Notes: generated by a model not told the origin, from the sequence alone. Shown: positions 1 to 12,747, counted from the first letter of the stretch. The stretch: DNA of 64,000 nt from Gautieria morchelliformis (GCA_015179125.1 WHVA01000023.1:248001-312000), one strand, 5' to 3'. Translations and numbers: made by a program.

Positions 1-3000
1 TATTGATTCCGCTGAGTCTAGAAAGAAATGCACGTTAACACCCCCATGCTATTGGAGTCCAATACCAGCACACCAAGATCATTGAATAAGTCCATAGCGT
101 TCCCATCGTACATCCAAGTCATGACAAACGACACTGCCCGCCACTCGAGATGTTTCATATTCACCGAGAGAGTTCCGTCGGAACGCCAGCGGTTAATAGT
201 CCACTCTTCTTCGTCAAAGAAGTTCCGAAAGAATGGGCACCTAGCCCTCAGGATAACAGAATGGCATGCTACGACTTTGTCCGCTAGTTCGAGGTAAACG
301 TCAGCCTTCACAGCAGATAACTGCGTGGCAGGGCTTCCGTGGAAAAGCTGACGCATATCTTTGTGCAGGGTCGGACTGGGAACACGTTTCACCGATGCCG
401 AGAGAGCAGCAGACAGAGCAGGAAGCTGTAGCATACTGGCCATGACCTCAAGTTCAGTTTTCACGTGTACAGGATCAAGTTTCAGGGTCTTAAATAGAGC
501 ATCGCAACGGACTCCAGCACGACGATCCCAGAACGCAGGGATGTCGTCCGAGTACAGATATTCAAGAAGTAAAAGGATGGCCATTGGATGACAACCGGTC
601 AGGAGTAGGCGAGGAAGCCTGGTCCCTCTGCCGAGATACCTGACCGTTAGGGCTCCATCTTTGATAATGGTGTTGCTGCCTCCCATCAGATCCCGGAGAA
701 CGGGTGACCGCGCTGCCAAAATTACACGGTGAACTGGGAGCTCCATGCCAGACTGCACAATAACATCTGCTCCATGAGCAAAACGTCTTTGCCCTCGGAA
801 CAAGCCTTGTCCACCAGACTTCTGTGTGGCCTTCTCGGCTAAGAGCAAAGCGCACAAACGCATTATATCAGCCACATCCATTTCCAGTCCTTCTTCGTCC
901 TCTAGATCATCGTAAACAGGAGAGGGAGCTGATGGAGAAGTATCATTCGTGGTTGTCCAGGGCCGTACACCCTTCAGATCATCTATAAGCGAAGGACCGG
1001 TCACAGAAAGGGGCTTGGCATCATAGTTCGAACGCAGTGCTCCAAATGCGCCAGTGCTATTTGCGCACACTTTTACAACACGATGGATGAAAGGCACGCG
1101 GGAAAATTTGAGTGCCTTTGCGCTGGTATTACTCTTGGTGCTTCGCGAACCGACGAAAACATGGCCGGATTCTGTACACAGAATAAGTTCGCCGTCGGAC
1201 CCTAGTGCAATATCCTGCAAAGGTCGTGAGACACAATGAGACGAGAAGTGGCTTACTACGCACCCGTGCTGGATTCGGGGATTTGCGCAAGGACCACACC
1301 TTCTGGGGTTTCACAGCTGGGCGTTCGACGCGGCCGGTCGCACCGTCTGACGACGCTGATGGGGCAGAGAACAAGAAGACGTCGCCACGGGATGACAACG
1401 CCGCAAATGTGTCGTCGCAGCTCGTAATCTTGGCAATGGGGGGCTTAATTATGAATGGGTGAACGTAGGGGGAGAAGTCCGAAAATTCAGGAGTCGGAAA
1501 CCTGGGCCATCGCAGCCATACATAAGCGATGCATCACGAATATGCAAAAAGACTAACTTGACTCGGAAGTGACTATCATCTCTGAAACAAATGACGTCCT
1601 CTGTTTTAAGGAGACAGGCCATTGCAGAGTCCTTTCGGGAACCATTAGGGCTACAGTCACGAGATAAAAGATAGTCTGCAGCAAACCGTCATAGCCAAGT
1701 CTAAGATTGCTTGAACGCCTGTGACCTTCCTGGGTAAGACTTGTACGGGCTGAGCAGCTTTATCATACCCTACACTCGTGTCAACGCCTTAAAAAATTAA
1801 GTGTATATACTGTGGCCGACATACCCAGTTGGCCGTGGTTGGTACCCCAGGTATAAACATCGCTCTCGGTCCAACACGCTGAAGCCGTCTTGCACGCTGC
1901 TACGCCTATTACAACTTCCTTCTTGAGCGGGCCTGCCACTTTTCGTGCTACCGCTTGTATAGGTTCTTCCCTAGCTCGAGTGTTAAGGGTCACCGATGAT
2001 GTCGGAGGGTCAACCACATATCCGAGCTGGGAGAAGCGATTCAAACCCCAACTCAAGACCTCACCATCGGATGTCAGTACAAGTGTGTGGTCTTGCCCAA
2101 GCGCAATGGCCACTACATGATGGGTAAACTGGGGGACCGGCAGGAGGCTGTATTGAGTATGCTGTCCGAGACCCAGACTGATTGGAGTCAATTTAATTTA
2201 ATGCGCCTAGAGGTGACATTGATCCATTGACATACCGACCGCCACTTCCGAAACCACACACGCGGAGGTTACCCTGATTCTCAGTCGTAATTACGGCTGA
2301 TCGCGACTAGTCAGCTGCGAGTAGCCCTTCCAACAATGAACTAACTTGTGTGTAACTTTGCCATGCTCACCGCCCTGACCTGAACAGGCGCTAACTTGTC
2401 TGACATAGATTCGGGAACAATGGTGTTCAGGATTACAACTTGGTCAGGGTACGTTCTATCATCACCGTCGCCATGTCCCAGAGCTGCATTACTGAAAATA
2501 GAGCATCAGGACACAGCCATATCACGACTTACACATATGACTCACCGATTTCTACCCCAGGTGAAAAGATCCGCAGCACCACCATCCTTCAGAGAACGCC
2601 GGCTGCTTGGTGTCGTAGGGACAGTGAGCCCGGTCCCATCAACAGTCGAGTTATATAGATCAAATGCTGTAAGACCTTCACTATCTCGTTGCTCAAGGTC
2701 GATGTCAGATCGTTGCATCAAGAGCTGGCTGTGTTGAATTTCGGGTAAACGACCGATTGATAACCAAACGAACCATTTACCTAGCAGCTATGTTTCCCGC
2801 ATAAAGAGAGCGGTGGAGAGCTGTCCATCGAGATTCTGTGTCTGGGAGGTTGACATTGATGTTTGAGTGGGCAAGAAGAAGCCGGATGTACGCTAAACTG
2901 GATGTCTCGGGTGCAGCGCAGGCAATGTGGAGGATGGATCTTCCAAGCCAATCCTTTGCATTGACATCAATGTGTGGTGCCAATGAGGAGAATGCATTGC

Positions 3001-3133
3001 GTGTCCAAGACTTTCCGCCGCTACTGCTCAAGGCGGGTACCGATTGCGTATTCGTTTGGCTACGGCTACCATCCAGCGCCTTGGAGAACCCCTGCAGGTT
3101 TTGTAGGGTAAAGTAGGCATGAAGGTTGCTCAT
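1..3133 (-). CDS. IBTK-like ankyrin-RCC1-BTB protein (3' part cut by window edge)
   Basis: Homologue of the inhibitor-of-Bruton-kinase family, in metazoans a BTB adaptor for CUL3 ubiquitin ligase; the fungal role is inferred only. The start at 3133 (MSNLHAYF) matches the conserved N-terminus. My exons: 3133-2781, 2728-2546, 2491-2346, 2296-2236, 2177-1825, 1769-1687, 1631-1558, 1501-1264, 1214-74 and 17 to beyond the edge, all GT-AG. In order they encode two ankyrin repeats (DWLGRSILHIAC; WTALHRSLYAG), RCC1 repeats (DLFTWGRNRNAALGHGD; NLRVCGFGSGGRLGLG; EVLSWGLNRFSQLG; VYTWGTNHGQLG), a degenerate RCC1-like stretch (CDDTFAALSSRGDVF), then two BTB domains, one in about 780-600 and one in about 300-80. 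The last junction restores DLFNDLDSAESI, as in the family. No in-frame break was seen. The amidase gene lies upstream on the same strand, about 0.7 kb away. Confidence 0.85.
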
Positions 3134-3851
3134 GCGAAGATAAAGGAGATGATAGGGTCAGCAGGGCAGAGAAGCAGCCCACGCGCTGCAACCCAGTCCC
3201 AGAGACCTAACCAGCTGTCCTATGGGCTTGTGCTATACACAAGAACGAAATGCGGCACCGATGTAGCAGAGGAGGTGGTGCAGTGATATTGGCTTAAGTA
3301 CTGTAAGGTGGGCCCACGGGCGTCGAGCGCACGTTCTAATGACGCCTGGCGCTTGTCGTCTAGCGCCCATGGAAGCGGTCACTGGATGTTCAGACTGGGG
3401 CACATGGGCGCTGAGCTAGAGGCCGCCTTCTGATTATTTCGTATCTGTTTTGTCGAATCCCCCAAAAAAGAAAAACACTCGGGCCGGTCATTTGAATGTA
3501 TCACCTGTCACCGATGAGGCCTTCAGGCCTACTAGTAATGTTTCCGAGTCTTGTCTCAATGAACAGAGCAATGTTCAGCTACTGGTGGCGGACGACCGAA
3601 GAGGTTTGCTAGAAGCCCCAATCGTTCTTTACAGACGCCCAACCGTCAATCAAGGTACCTTTGACAGAAGTCGTGCATATGCATGCCGGAACTCGGGTTG
3701 GCCAAGCTAGTGGAGCTCTCACGATACTAAATCAGGATAAAATGCATAGCGGTTGTACCAGATCAGAGGGAAATGGAAAGCTGGAATGGAAAGTAGGCAC
3801 AGTTCTAATCAGTTATGCTGCATGTACAGGTGTCCCCAACGGATCATTAAT
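3134..3851. other. Intergenic region upstream of the IBTK-like gene
   Basis: I see no gene in this 718-bp gap. It must hold the promoter of the IBTK-like gene and the 3' end of the amidase gene, both on the minus strand. The short open frames in it show no family likeness. Confidence 0.5.
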
Positions 3852-6067
3852 TCAATCTCCGTTCGACCCCAGAATATCCTCCAACTGAGTCTTTGGGATG
3901 GCCGCCGGGAAAGCTAGTCGCTTGAGCCGATTGTGCGTCTTCTGCTCGTACGCAAATGCGTAACTGATCAATTTAAATTCTGAAAATGCCGTCCCCATAA
4001 ATGAGATTCCGAACGGAATGCCAGGCGCATTAGCGATTACAGGGTTGGCTGGTGTTGGCACAACGCTGTCTGGTTGAAACCCGAGTGGAACTACAGAACA
4101 TAGTGGGGTGCACTGAAAAACTATACAGCTATTCAAAGCCTTGAGCTTAACTTACCCGTAACGACAGGGTATCCTGCGATCGCTGCTGGTTTAGAGGTGA
4201 AACCTGAGAGATCGTCAAATTGGTGATATAGTAAGTTTATCAAGTGCAGAAAGACATGCCACTGGTGGGTAACAGAAGGGCGTCCAGTTTAAACTTTTGA
4301 AGAGTACCGTCGATGCCGCGAGTGCGACCCAGGTCGGCATCCGCCGCCAGAGCCTGGAAAAAGGAGGCATTGACTTCGGTCGCTTGCGAAGTGATAAATC
4401 TGACGTTCTATGAGTACCAGATTTCCGAATCCGTGAGTTCACTTACTGAGATTGCGAAGTGTAGAACGGCGGTATCAGTTCTAAATCAGCGTGTTCGTTG
4501 TTGAATGTAATTAGATCGGCCAGGTTTTTCACCCCGGTTGGTACTTCGACAAGACCAGCGATGTAATTGTTGACATCCACCTAGAATCACTCACACGCAT
4601 GTCTTAAAGAGGATATGTTACTGTCAGTCTCGCTGCGCACCTTGAAATCCACGCTGAGCACTGTGGTTTCATTTTGTGAAGCCATGAGCTCTTGTGCATC
4701 TGGGAAATCAGCCGGATCGACGATAGTTGCACCCAGCTCCTTCATTACTTCTAACGAAGCGTTAAAAGCGGCGATGATGTTCATGTCGCTCCCTTGGAAT
4801 AATCTTGGAACCCCCAAACGAACGCCCTTCAAGGCGTGTTTCTGTAACGCCTTGGAGAAGTCAGGAACAGGCTGAGGCTGAACGAGGGTGAAGTTGTCCA
4901 GTGGATCTGGTCCAGCAATAACGGACAAGATAGCTGCCGCATCCGCCACACTTCGACATATAGGGCCAACAGTATCTTGGTGACTGGAGATTGGGATAAC
5001 TCGCGCAAGGTATTGGAGACGGGTCCTTTCAATCGAAATATGAACGCTTACCTCCGGCCCTAGATGTCAAACCGACGGTCGGTTTGATTCCGACTAAATT
5101 GTTTCTGTTGCTGGGTGAAAGAATACTTCCATCGGTCTCAGTACCGAGTGATCCTAGGATGGCTAGTTAAGCCTCCATCGAACCTGATGGAACAGAATTT
5201 TACCAGCTGCAAGTCCGATCGCAGTTGAGATTCCACTGCCGGAACTTGACCCACCCGGATCGCCTTGCGGGAAGTATGGATTAAGTGCTTGACCGCCACG
5301 GCCTGAAAAGCCGTTTGGTAAACCTCCACGGAAATGGGCCCATTCTGAAAGGGATGCTTTCGCAAGGATAATCTGTGAAGGTAACTAAGAGGCAATACAC
5401 AATTGGTGGTACCCGGGCCCGTCTCACCGCTCCAGATGCACGGAGTTTCGCGGCAACCCCTGCGTCACGGGGAACCATTGATCCCAACAATGCAAAGCTT
5501 CCTACAAGAAACATGTTAGCTCAGATCAAAATGCGTCGCAAATGGGACCTACCAGCGGTTGTATTCATCCCTAACGGTAGGAAGTCAGTCCCTGGGCATA
5601 GAAAGGCGATACTTGATGCACACCTTCCTCATGCAGAGTAGCAATATTATCCTTGACGAGAATCGGTATCCCATGTAGTGCACTCCGCGTTCCCTTTGCC
5701 TTGCGTTCCAAATCAAGCGCGGCTGCCTGCTCCAGCGCCTGTGGATTTGTTTCGATAACAGCGTGGAGACTGGCACCTTGATGATTGACCTCCAAAATTC
5801 GTGCGAAGTATGCCTGACCAAAACAGCGAGATTAGTTCGTGATAATATCATATTCAACTTGAAGCCATCAGTAACCTTTACAAGGTCAACGCTGGTGAAC
5901 TGTCCCATCTCCAAGCCATCTTGCAATTCTGATATCGAGGCCTCATACAAATCTGGAAGACCCTTTGACTGTGATGCGTGTACCATCATAACGCCACGGT
6001 CATCTGGGTGAAGATACCGAATGAATGAAGCCCAGGCGAGAAACAGCAAGGTAGCTAAATGGTTCAT
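3852..6067 (-). CDS. Amidase-signature family hydrolase, probably secreted
   Basis: Amidase-signature (AS) enzyme that hydrolyses carboxamides; the substrate cannot be told. I read 11 exons: 6067-5876, 5813-5624, 5570-5553, 5501-5428, 5372-5204, 5153-5052, 4999-4641, 4580-4447, 4399-4260, 4203-4156 and 4090-3852. They sum to 1665 nt, giving 554 aa in frame, the usual AS size. The Ser-cisSer-Lys triad is present: Lys in GIPILVKDN, cis-Ser in GGSSSGSG, nucleophile Ser in GTETDGSI. IKPTVGLTSRAGVIP and the C-terminal PGIPFGISFMG are also typical. A hydrophobic N-terminus (LATLLFLAWASFI) suggests a signal peptide, as in many fungal secreted members. Two oddities: exon 3 is only 18 nt, and the intron at 4259-4204 is GC-AG. 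No disabling change was seen. The gene is divergent from the NACHT-WD40 copy to its right. Confidence 0.88.
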
Positions 6068-6629
6068 GGCTGGGAGTACAGTACCTAGGAGCGGTGAGAA
6101 GATGCTCGATGCACGCCGGCCGATGATAGGCTATCAACGGTGGCAATAGGCACCAGCCCATGTTGAGTGGTATACGCGAAGTGAGGTGCTCGTAATGTAC
6201 GGCATTTAGGTCACATGTCCGAGTCGCCGGTTTTATCAGGTACGCGGGTACATATTAGTTATTCTTGCAATCTCTTCGAGCCATATTCAATGAAAATTCA
6301 CGGTACGGTAAGACACATTCACAGTATTACACGAAACCACGGTACTATAAATGTTGGTTCGATGGGTATTCGCAAGTAAAGACGCCAGCTGAGTAATGGG
6401 CCGGTTCACTCATGGGGGAGCCTTTGTCACGTAACCTACCAACCCCAAACATTGCGAACGATGAACAATGAGGGCGCAGTGCGGTAAGTCCACGATAACT
6501 TCTCTAGTAAGCCAATCCTTGACTCTCAGTCCCGAAGTATTCCTGCAGCAATAAGCGGGGTCAAAGTTGCAGGGACGACTCTTTTGTTTGCGTTGTGCTC
6601 CGTATACTGACTCTTGACGATCGACAACA
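6068..6629. promoter_or_regulatory. Divergent intergenic region between amidase and NACHT-WD40 genes
   Basis: About 560 bp separates the amidase start (minus) from the first recognisable NACHT-WD40 exon (plus), so both promoters should lie here. The first exon of the NACHT gene may also be here, because the earliest exon I can frame starts after an AG acceptor near 6629. I see no defined motif. Confidence 0.35.
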
Positions 6630-9600
6630 GACTTGAAATGCAATCACCTTCCCAATGTCGGACTGTTCGGCAAACGTCCTAGTAACTACTACCTGAAACT
6701 CTTTGTCGATAAGGATGTTAAGAAGACTGCCGTAGCTGCGAGAAGCAGTACTGCCTCGTGGAATGAGTCGTTCTATTTGTGCGTTTGATTCCAGTGTTAT
6801 CTTCGTGAGATCTTAAATCCATGCCCGGCAATCATTTGCATTTGTCTTCCGTATTAGAAATTGAAGTCTACAGGCATCATAGATTTGCAAGCGATGACTA
6901 CATCGGCGGCGCGAAGGAAAAGGTTGAGTGGCTTCTTGCAGAAGGAGCAAGGGGAGGTCAGTCCTTTTCGCTCATCGACTGAATGCACACGTAATCATCG
7001 AAAGCACTAGCCGTTCTTCGCAAACTGCAAAAATCCGATAAGGCAGGAAAGATGCATGAGGTTCAGACTGTCCTAGACTTCACCATCACGTCTTTTGCGA
7101 CGTCCGACGAGGCGTTGCAGGGCCAGTTGAACGAAGCAGTCAGCGAAGTGAAAGTGGTCGATAATATGGAACCCGCGCCGCCCCTAATTGTTGATGCAGG
7201 GGGTGTGGTCGACAGCATCACATTTACCGCCAATACTGTCAACCCGATAACGGCGGCGTGGGATCCCCTCTTGGACAAGGTCAGGCTGTTTAGCGAGATC
7301 GTGGATAGGATCTCAGAGGTATGATTCAAACGCCGGCGGTCTCCCAGATCATCTCATGTACACGGTTTGCTTGATTCTAGGTCCATCCTTACGAAAAAGT
7401 TGCCTGGTTTATCCTGTCTATTGCTCACAAGGTATATCTATCACATGCACCAGCTGAGTGGCATATCTGACGTCTGGCCAGACGATCATTGCTCAGAAGG
7501 ACCGGGACGGTAGCATCAATGAGCTGGCGAAAACCATCGGAGACGCCTATGCGTTCGTCTACCTGGCAGAGCCGTTGAAGAAAGTTGAATCGCAAAAGTC
7601 GATTATCATATCCTTGACGAATCAGACAGTAGAGTGTAGTTATTTTATCCGCGACTATGCCAAAAACAAGAACTTCTGTATGTTGGATCCATTGTCTCAG
7701 GTGGCCATGGCTAATGGTCTTTGTTTAGGGAAAAGAACTGCGAAGAATCTAGTGTCGGATGTCGACATCAAGGTCAAACAATACCAGGACACGTTCAACA
7801 AAATCAGGTTGGCGTTACAGGAACACGCCATCATTCATACCGAAATCACTGTATTACGTGTTCTGGATGTCGTCGGCGACCTCTGTGAGTTTTCTGATTT
7901 GGGCCGTTCCCGAGGCTAATACACCTTACAACCAGCCGGGGAAGTTCAGCTTAATGACATGCCCTACGCAGCGGGAGCTGGTTGCGATCCTAAAAAAGGC
8001 TGTCTGCCAGGTACTCGCGAGAAAGTTGTTGGGGAGATCTGCGATTGGGTCAACCAGGACAGCGACGACACCCCACGGATATTTTTCTTGAACGATGTCG
8101 CGGGTGCCGGCAAATCTACGATTGCTCACAAGGTCGCTCGACTATTTGACAGGCTCAAACGTCTCGGATCGTCGTACTGTTTTGACCGCGCTCATCAGGC
8201 AGAACGCTCTCCCAAAAATGTCTTCAGCACAATTGCTCGTGGTCTGGCTGATCTAGATCCAGAACGCAAAGCATCGTTATTGAAAGTAGTTGGGGAGCAG
8301 CGAGAACTCGGACCACATTCGTGCCTAGCGTGCAGTTCGAGAAGTTCATTCTAGGTCCCGCTCGGGCCTAACCGCCGTTGGACCGACGGTGATCGTTATT
8401 GATGCATTGGATGAGAGCGGAGACTAGGAAGCTCGCGAGGGTCTTTTGTCTGTCCTTGGCGATGAAGCAGCAAAGCTTCCGTCTAATTTCCGTCTTCTTA
8501 TCACCTCGCGGGCCGAACAGGACATCCAGGACGCCCTTCTTGGGAAGAAGCATGTGCTGTCCAGGTCCATAAAGGATATTGACCCCAACCCTGCCGATGA
8601 CGTCTCTCGCTTTGTGAAAGTCCAGCTAGGTCACCTTATCGCCCTCGAGCACAAATGGCCCAGTAATGGCTGGTGTCGATTATTAGTCGAGAAGTCTGAA
8701 GGTCACTTTCAATGGGCATCCACGGCTTGTCGTTTTGTCAAAGGAGATGGGAAGTGTGGTCGGGATCCTGTTCAGCAACTGCAGAAACTTTTGGTCAAGA
8801 ACCTCCGTGGGTTGGATCAGCTATACCTCGGCATTCTGAAGCAGATATTTGGGGATGGCGATGAATTGACGGATGATGATGATTTCCAGCGTTGCTTTCA
8901 CTTGGTGATGGGCTGCATGCTGACGGCCAGAGAACCGCTCTCGATGTCTGCCCTGCAGAGGTTGTGCAATCCTAACGAGTCGGGTACCGAGGTTCATCAT
9001 ATAGTTGGACCCATGGGCGCCCTGTTGACGCTTCCTACTGAAGAATCTGACCCAATCACTCTGCTGCACACGTCTTTTCGTGACTTCTTGACAGATCGCA
9101 CCCGGAGTGGACCATATTCCATCAATACATCTTTACACCATGATAGCCTTGGGCGCTCTTCCTTGCGCGTGATATTGGAGGAACTTTGCTTTAACATTTG
9201 TCAGCTTGAAACTTCGCACCTACGCAACAACGATGTTGTTGATTTGCTGGCACGGATCAAGAAGTACATATCATCACAACTTTCCTACTCTTGCCGTTTC
9301 TGGGCGGACCACGTTTCCGTCACGACATATATTCCTGATATATGTGCAGTAGTCAAGGAGTTCTTCGAGACTAAGCTACTCTACTGGCTAGAAGTTTTGA
9401 GTTTGCTCAAGAAGGTATCCATCGTATCGGCAGCCCTCTCATCAATAGTTGTTTGGAGCCAGGTAAGCGCCACACCCAAGTGCTACGGCTTTGATAGACA
9501 AGTTCTGACATCAGTCTAATGGACTCCAGGATAATGATACTACAGCATTCGTGACAGATACCCGGGAATTCGTAGCTGCGTTTGGGAGCGTAATCTCTCA

Positions 9601-9746
9601 GAGTGTTCCCCATCTCTATTTGTCGGCACTCCTGTTTGCACCTGAAAGGTCGAAACTATCTGAGACTTACCTCCCACGATTTCCACGACTACTCAGCATC
9701 GAGACCGAGAAAGCGACGACGTGGCTACCAATTCAATCCGTTCTGG

Positions 9747-11770
9747 AAGGCCACACCGACTTTGTCTCGTCGGTGGCATTCTCGCAGGACGGCAAGCGCA
9801 TCATCTCCGGGTCCTTTGACCACACGATCCGTATGTGGGATGCAGACACTGGGGAGGCCATTTCAGCACCATTCGAAGCCCACACAGGCACCGTCACATC
9901 GGTGGCGTTCTCGCATGACGGCAAGCGCATCGTCTCCGGGTCTGATGACAAGACGATCCGTGTGTGGAATGCAGACACCGGGCAAGGTATTTCAGCACCA
10001 TTCGAAGGCCACACCGGCAAAGTAACGTCCGGGGCGTTCTCGCATGACGGCAAGCGCATCGTCTCCGGGTCTCATGACAAGGCAATCCGTGTGTGGAATG
10101 CAGACACCGGGGAGGTCATTTTAGCACCATTCGAAGGCCACACCGGCTGGGTCACGTCGGTGGCATTCTCGCATGACGGCAAGCGCATCGTCTCCGGTTC
10201 TCACGGCTAGACGATCCGTGTATGGAATGCAGACACCGGGGAAGTCATTTCAGCACCATTCAAAGGCCATATCGACTGCGTTACATCGGTGGCGTTCTCG
10301 CATGATGGCAAGCGTATCGTCTCTGGGGATGAAGACTACACGATCCGTGTGTGGAATGCAGACACCGGGGAGCTTGTTTCAGCACCATTCGAAGGCCACA
10401 CAGGCACCGTCACGTCGGTGGCGTTCTCGCATGACTGCAAGCGCATCATCTCTGGGTCTTATGACAAGACGATCCGTGTGTGGAATGCAGACACTGGGGA
10501 GGTCATTTCAGCGCCATTAGAAGGCCACACCGACTGGGTCACGTCGGTGGCGTTCTCGCATGACGGCAAGCGTATCCTCTCCGGGTCTTATGACAAGACG
10601 ATCCGTGTGTGGAATGCAGGCACCGGTGAGGTCATTTTAGCACCATTCGAAGGCCACACCGGCTGGGTCACGTCGGTGGCATTCTCGCATGACGGCAAGC
10701 GCATCGTCTCCGGTTCTCACGGCTAGACGATCCGTGTATGGAATGCAGACACCGGGGAAGTCATTTCAGCACCATTCAAAGGCCATATCGACTGCGTTAC
10801 ATCGGTGGCGTTCTCGCATGATGGCAAGCGTATCGTCTCTGGGGATGAAGACTACACGATCCGTGTGTGGAATGCAGACACCGGGGAGCTTGTTTCAGCA
10901 CCATTCGAAGGCCACACAGGCACCGTCACGTCGGTGGCGTTCTCGCATGACTGCAAGCGCATCATCTCTGGGTCTTATGACAAGACGATCCGTGTGTGGA
11001 ATGCAGACACTGGGGAGGTCATTTCAGCGCCATTAGAAGGCCACACCGACTGGGTCACGTCGGTGGCGTTCTCGCATGACGGCAAGCGCATCGTCTCCGG
11101 GTCTAATGACAAGACGATCCGTGTGTGGAATGCAGACACCGGGGAGGTCATTTCAGCACCATTCGAAGGCCACACAGGCAACGTCACGTCGGTAGTGTTC
11201 TCGCATGACGGCAAGCGCATCGTCTCCGGGTCTGATGACAAGACGATCCGTGTGTGGAATGCAGACACTGGAGAGCTTGTTTCAGCACCATTCGAAGGCC
11301 ACACCGACTGGGTCATGTCCGTGGCGTTCTCATATGACGGCAAGCGCATCGTCTCCGGGTCTTATGACAAGACGATCCGTGTGTGGAATGCAGACACCGG
11401 AGAGCTGGTTTCAGCACCATTGGAAGGCCACACCGACTGTGTCAACTCAGTGGCGTTCTCACATGACGGCAAGCGCATCGTCTCCGGGTCTTATGACAAG
11501 ACGATCCGTGTGTGGAATGCAGACACCATGGAGCTCATTTCCGCACCATTCGAAGGCCACACCGACGGGGTCACGTCAGTGGCGTTTTCGCATGACAGCA
11601 AGCGTATCGTCTCCGGGTCTTATGACCAGACGATCCGTGTGTGGTACGCAGACACCAGGGAGCTTATTTCCACACCATTCGAAGGCCACGCCGATGGGGC
11701 AATGTCGGTGGTGTTCTCGCATGATGGCAACGGCGTAGCTGCAGGGTCTGGTGATAAGACGATCTGTGTG
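9747..11770 (+). repeat. WD40 array of the broken copy: 16 units of 129 bp
   Basis: Sixteen tandem 43-residue WD40 units on the model EGHT-xxV-xSVAFSHDGKRIVSGS, then xDKTIRVWNADTGE. At DNA level the units are nearly identical except for a few codons: the two residues after GHT, the residue after the following V, and the residues after SGS. Units 4 and 8 carry the same TAG. The last unit is degenerate. Known fungal NWD genes show the same regime of repeat homogenisation with diversification of ligand-facing residues. Confidence 0.9.
10112..11086 (+). repeat. 516-bp tandem duplication of four WD40 units
   Basis: The block from about 10112 to 10570 recurs at about 10628 to 11086, offset by exactly 516 bp (4 x 129). 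I see no difference across the compared block, which includes the in-frame TAG and private codons such as those for KGHIDCV, SGDEDYT and SHDCKRII. This is a single unequal-exchange event covering units 4-7 and 8-11. Confidence 0.9.
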
Positions 11771-12199
11771 AGGGATGCGGAAGCCCCCATCGTTGGTTCG
11801 GGACTATTCATAGGTCAAGAAGATAGTCAGTAGCTGTTACCTTGGTTTGTCTGAGCATGCCCGAATATGCTAATTGCCTTTGAACAGCCGAGTGGACTGG
11901 GTTTCATAATGACTCACGGCTAGAAAATGGCTGGTTGCTCAACTCCCCCTCAGAACTTTTATTCTGGGTACCCCCCTGGTCCCAAGTAGGTTTGTGGCGA
12001 CCAGCGAACACCGCTGTCATCGCGAAGGGGTCCACAAAGCTGGATTTCAGCCGGTTTGAGCATGGCAGGTTGTGGATGCAGTGTAGAGTGGCTGCATGAG
12101 TTTCCTGGGGCAAACACTCGTTGACAGGCAGATACATCAACAACTTTAATATCTCATGATTGGATAGCAAACTGAGTTCAGAATTTGCAGTTCATACAC

Positions 12200-12713
12200 T
12201 GTGCTCTTCGCTCTCAAGGGCTGCAATGAATGAAGTGCATATGTAGTGGTGATGATGAAACTTGTGCACTAAGGTATGTATGAGCATTCATGAAGGAATC
12301 CAGATGTACTTCCAGAGTTGTGAAGGGTGAGAATTTAAATATGACATGCCCCTGCAGATAGCAATTGCATGCAATCTGTATACAACACATAAGATAAGAT
12401 GTCTCAATAATTCTTTCAAGGGGAATACCTAGGCAGGAGTGATGAGGCACTATGTGAGAGTAGATATTGAACAGGGATAGTTTTGCAATCCATTCCCAAG
12501 TCCAGTGTAAAGATGTCGATCTTATACCTTGTATCACAAGGGCACTGCAGAACTTGACCAAGGAGTGGTATTCTGAATGCTACGTAGTGACAGTGTAAGA
12601 GTAAGATGTGATGGGGACGGCTGACCGGTTCCCACGCATAAACTATACAGTGGGTCCCTAAGGGGCCCACTGGGATTATGTAATAACTAGTATACATACA
12701 TAGGTTATTTACA
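12200..12713 (-). repeat. Probable 3' LTR of the Gypsy element
   Basis: The right edge is well placed: directly after the polypurine tract the minus strand begins TGTAAATAACC. The left edge is a guess at about 12200, where the plus strand reads TGTGCTC so that the LTR would end GAGCACA. No second LTR copy remains in the window to confirm the length (about 514 bp). The 12100-12199 stretch before it holds nothing recognisable. Confidence 0.5.
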
Positions 12714-12725
12714 CCCTCCCCCTCT
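12714..12725 (-). other. Polypurine tract of the Gypsy element
   Basis: Minus-strand AGAGGGGGAGGG abuts the TG of the 3' LTR and lies about 22 nt past the stop of the 656-codon ORF. This is the expected plus-strand primer, and it places that ORF inside the element. Confidence 0.75.
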
Positions 12726-12747
12726 ATAGACAACTATAGGGGACCAA

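Larger units (their letters stand above)
6630..12099 (+). pseudogene. NACHT-WD40 (NWD/HET-E type) NLR, broken copy
   Basis: STAND/NLR protein of the fungal NWD class. In the best-known members a C-terminal WD40 array senses a ligand and the NACHT NTPase switches signalling. Order seen: a C2-like N-terminus (about 6630-6775 and 6860-6958; YYLKLFVDKD, VLEIEVYRH), linker exons (about 7008-7320, 7381-7431, 7480-7678, 7731-7887), a NACHT exon from about 7936 to 9461 with Walker A VAGAGKST, a WD40 exon from about 9532 to 11813, and a last exon 11888-12099 ending LLFWVPPWSQVGLWRP. Compared with the paralogue at 59-64 kb, it has frameshifts near 8300 and 8365, a TAG at 8425-8427 in the Walker B neighbourhood (IDALDESGD), and two more TAGs, 10208-10210 and 10724-10726, the second a duplicate of the first. 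It cannot make the full protein. Divergence is modest, so loss is fairly recent. Confidence 0.85.

Noticed and set aside
6410-6643. Minus-strand 77-codon frame upstream of the broken NLR
   Set aside because: It overlaps the 5' region of the NACHT-WD40 gene and shows no motif.
9747-11770. Regular direct repeats that might suggest a CRISPR array or satellite
   Set aside because: The 129-bp units are in-frame WD40 codons with no spacers, in a eukaryotic genome.
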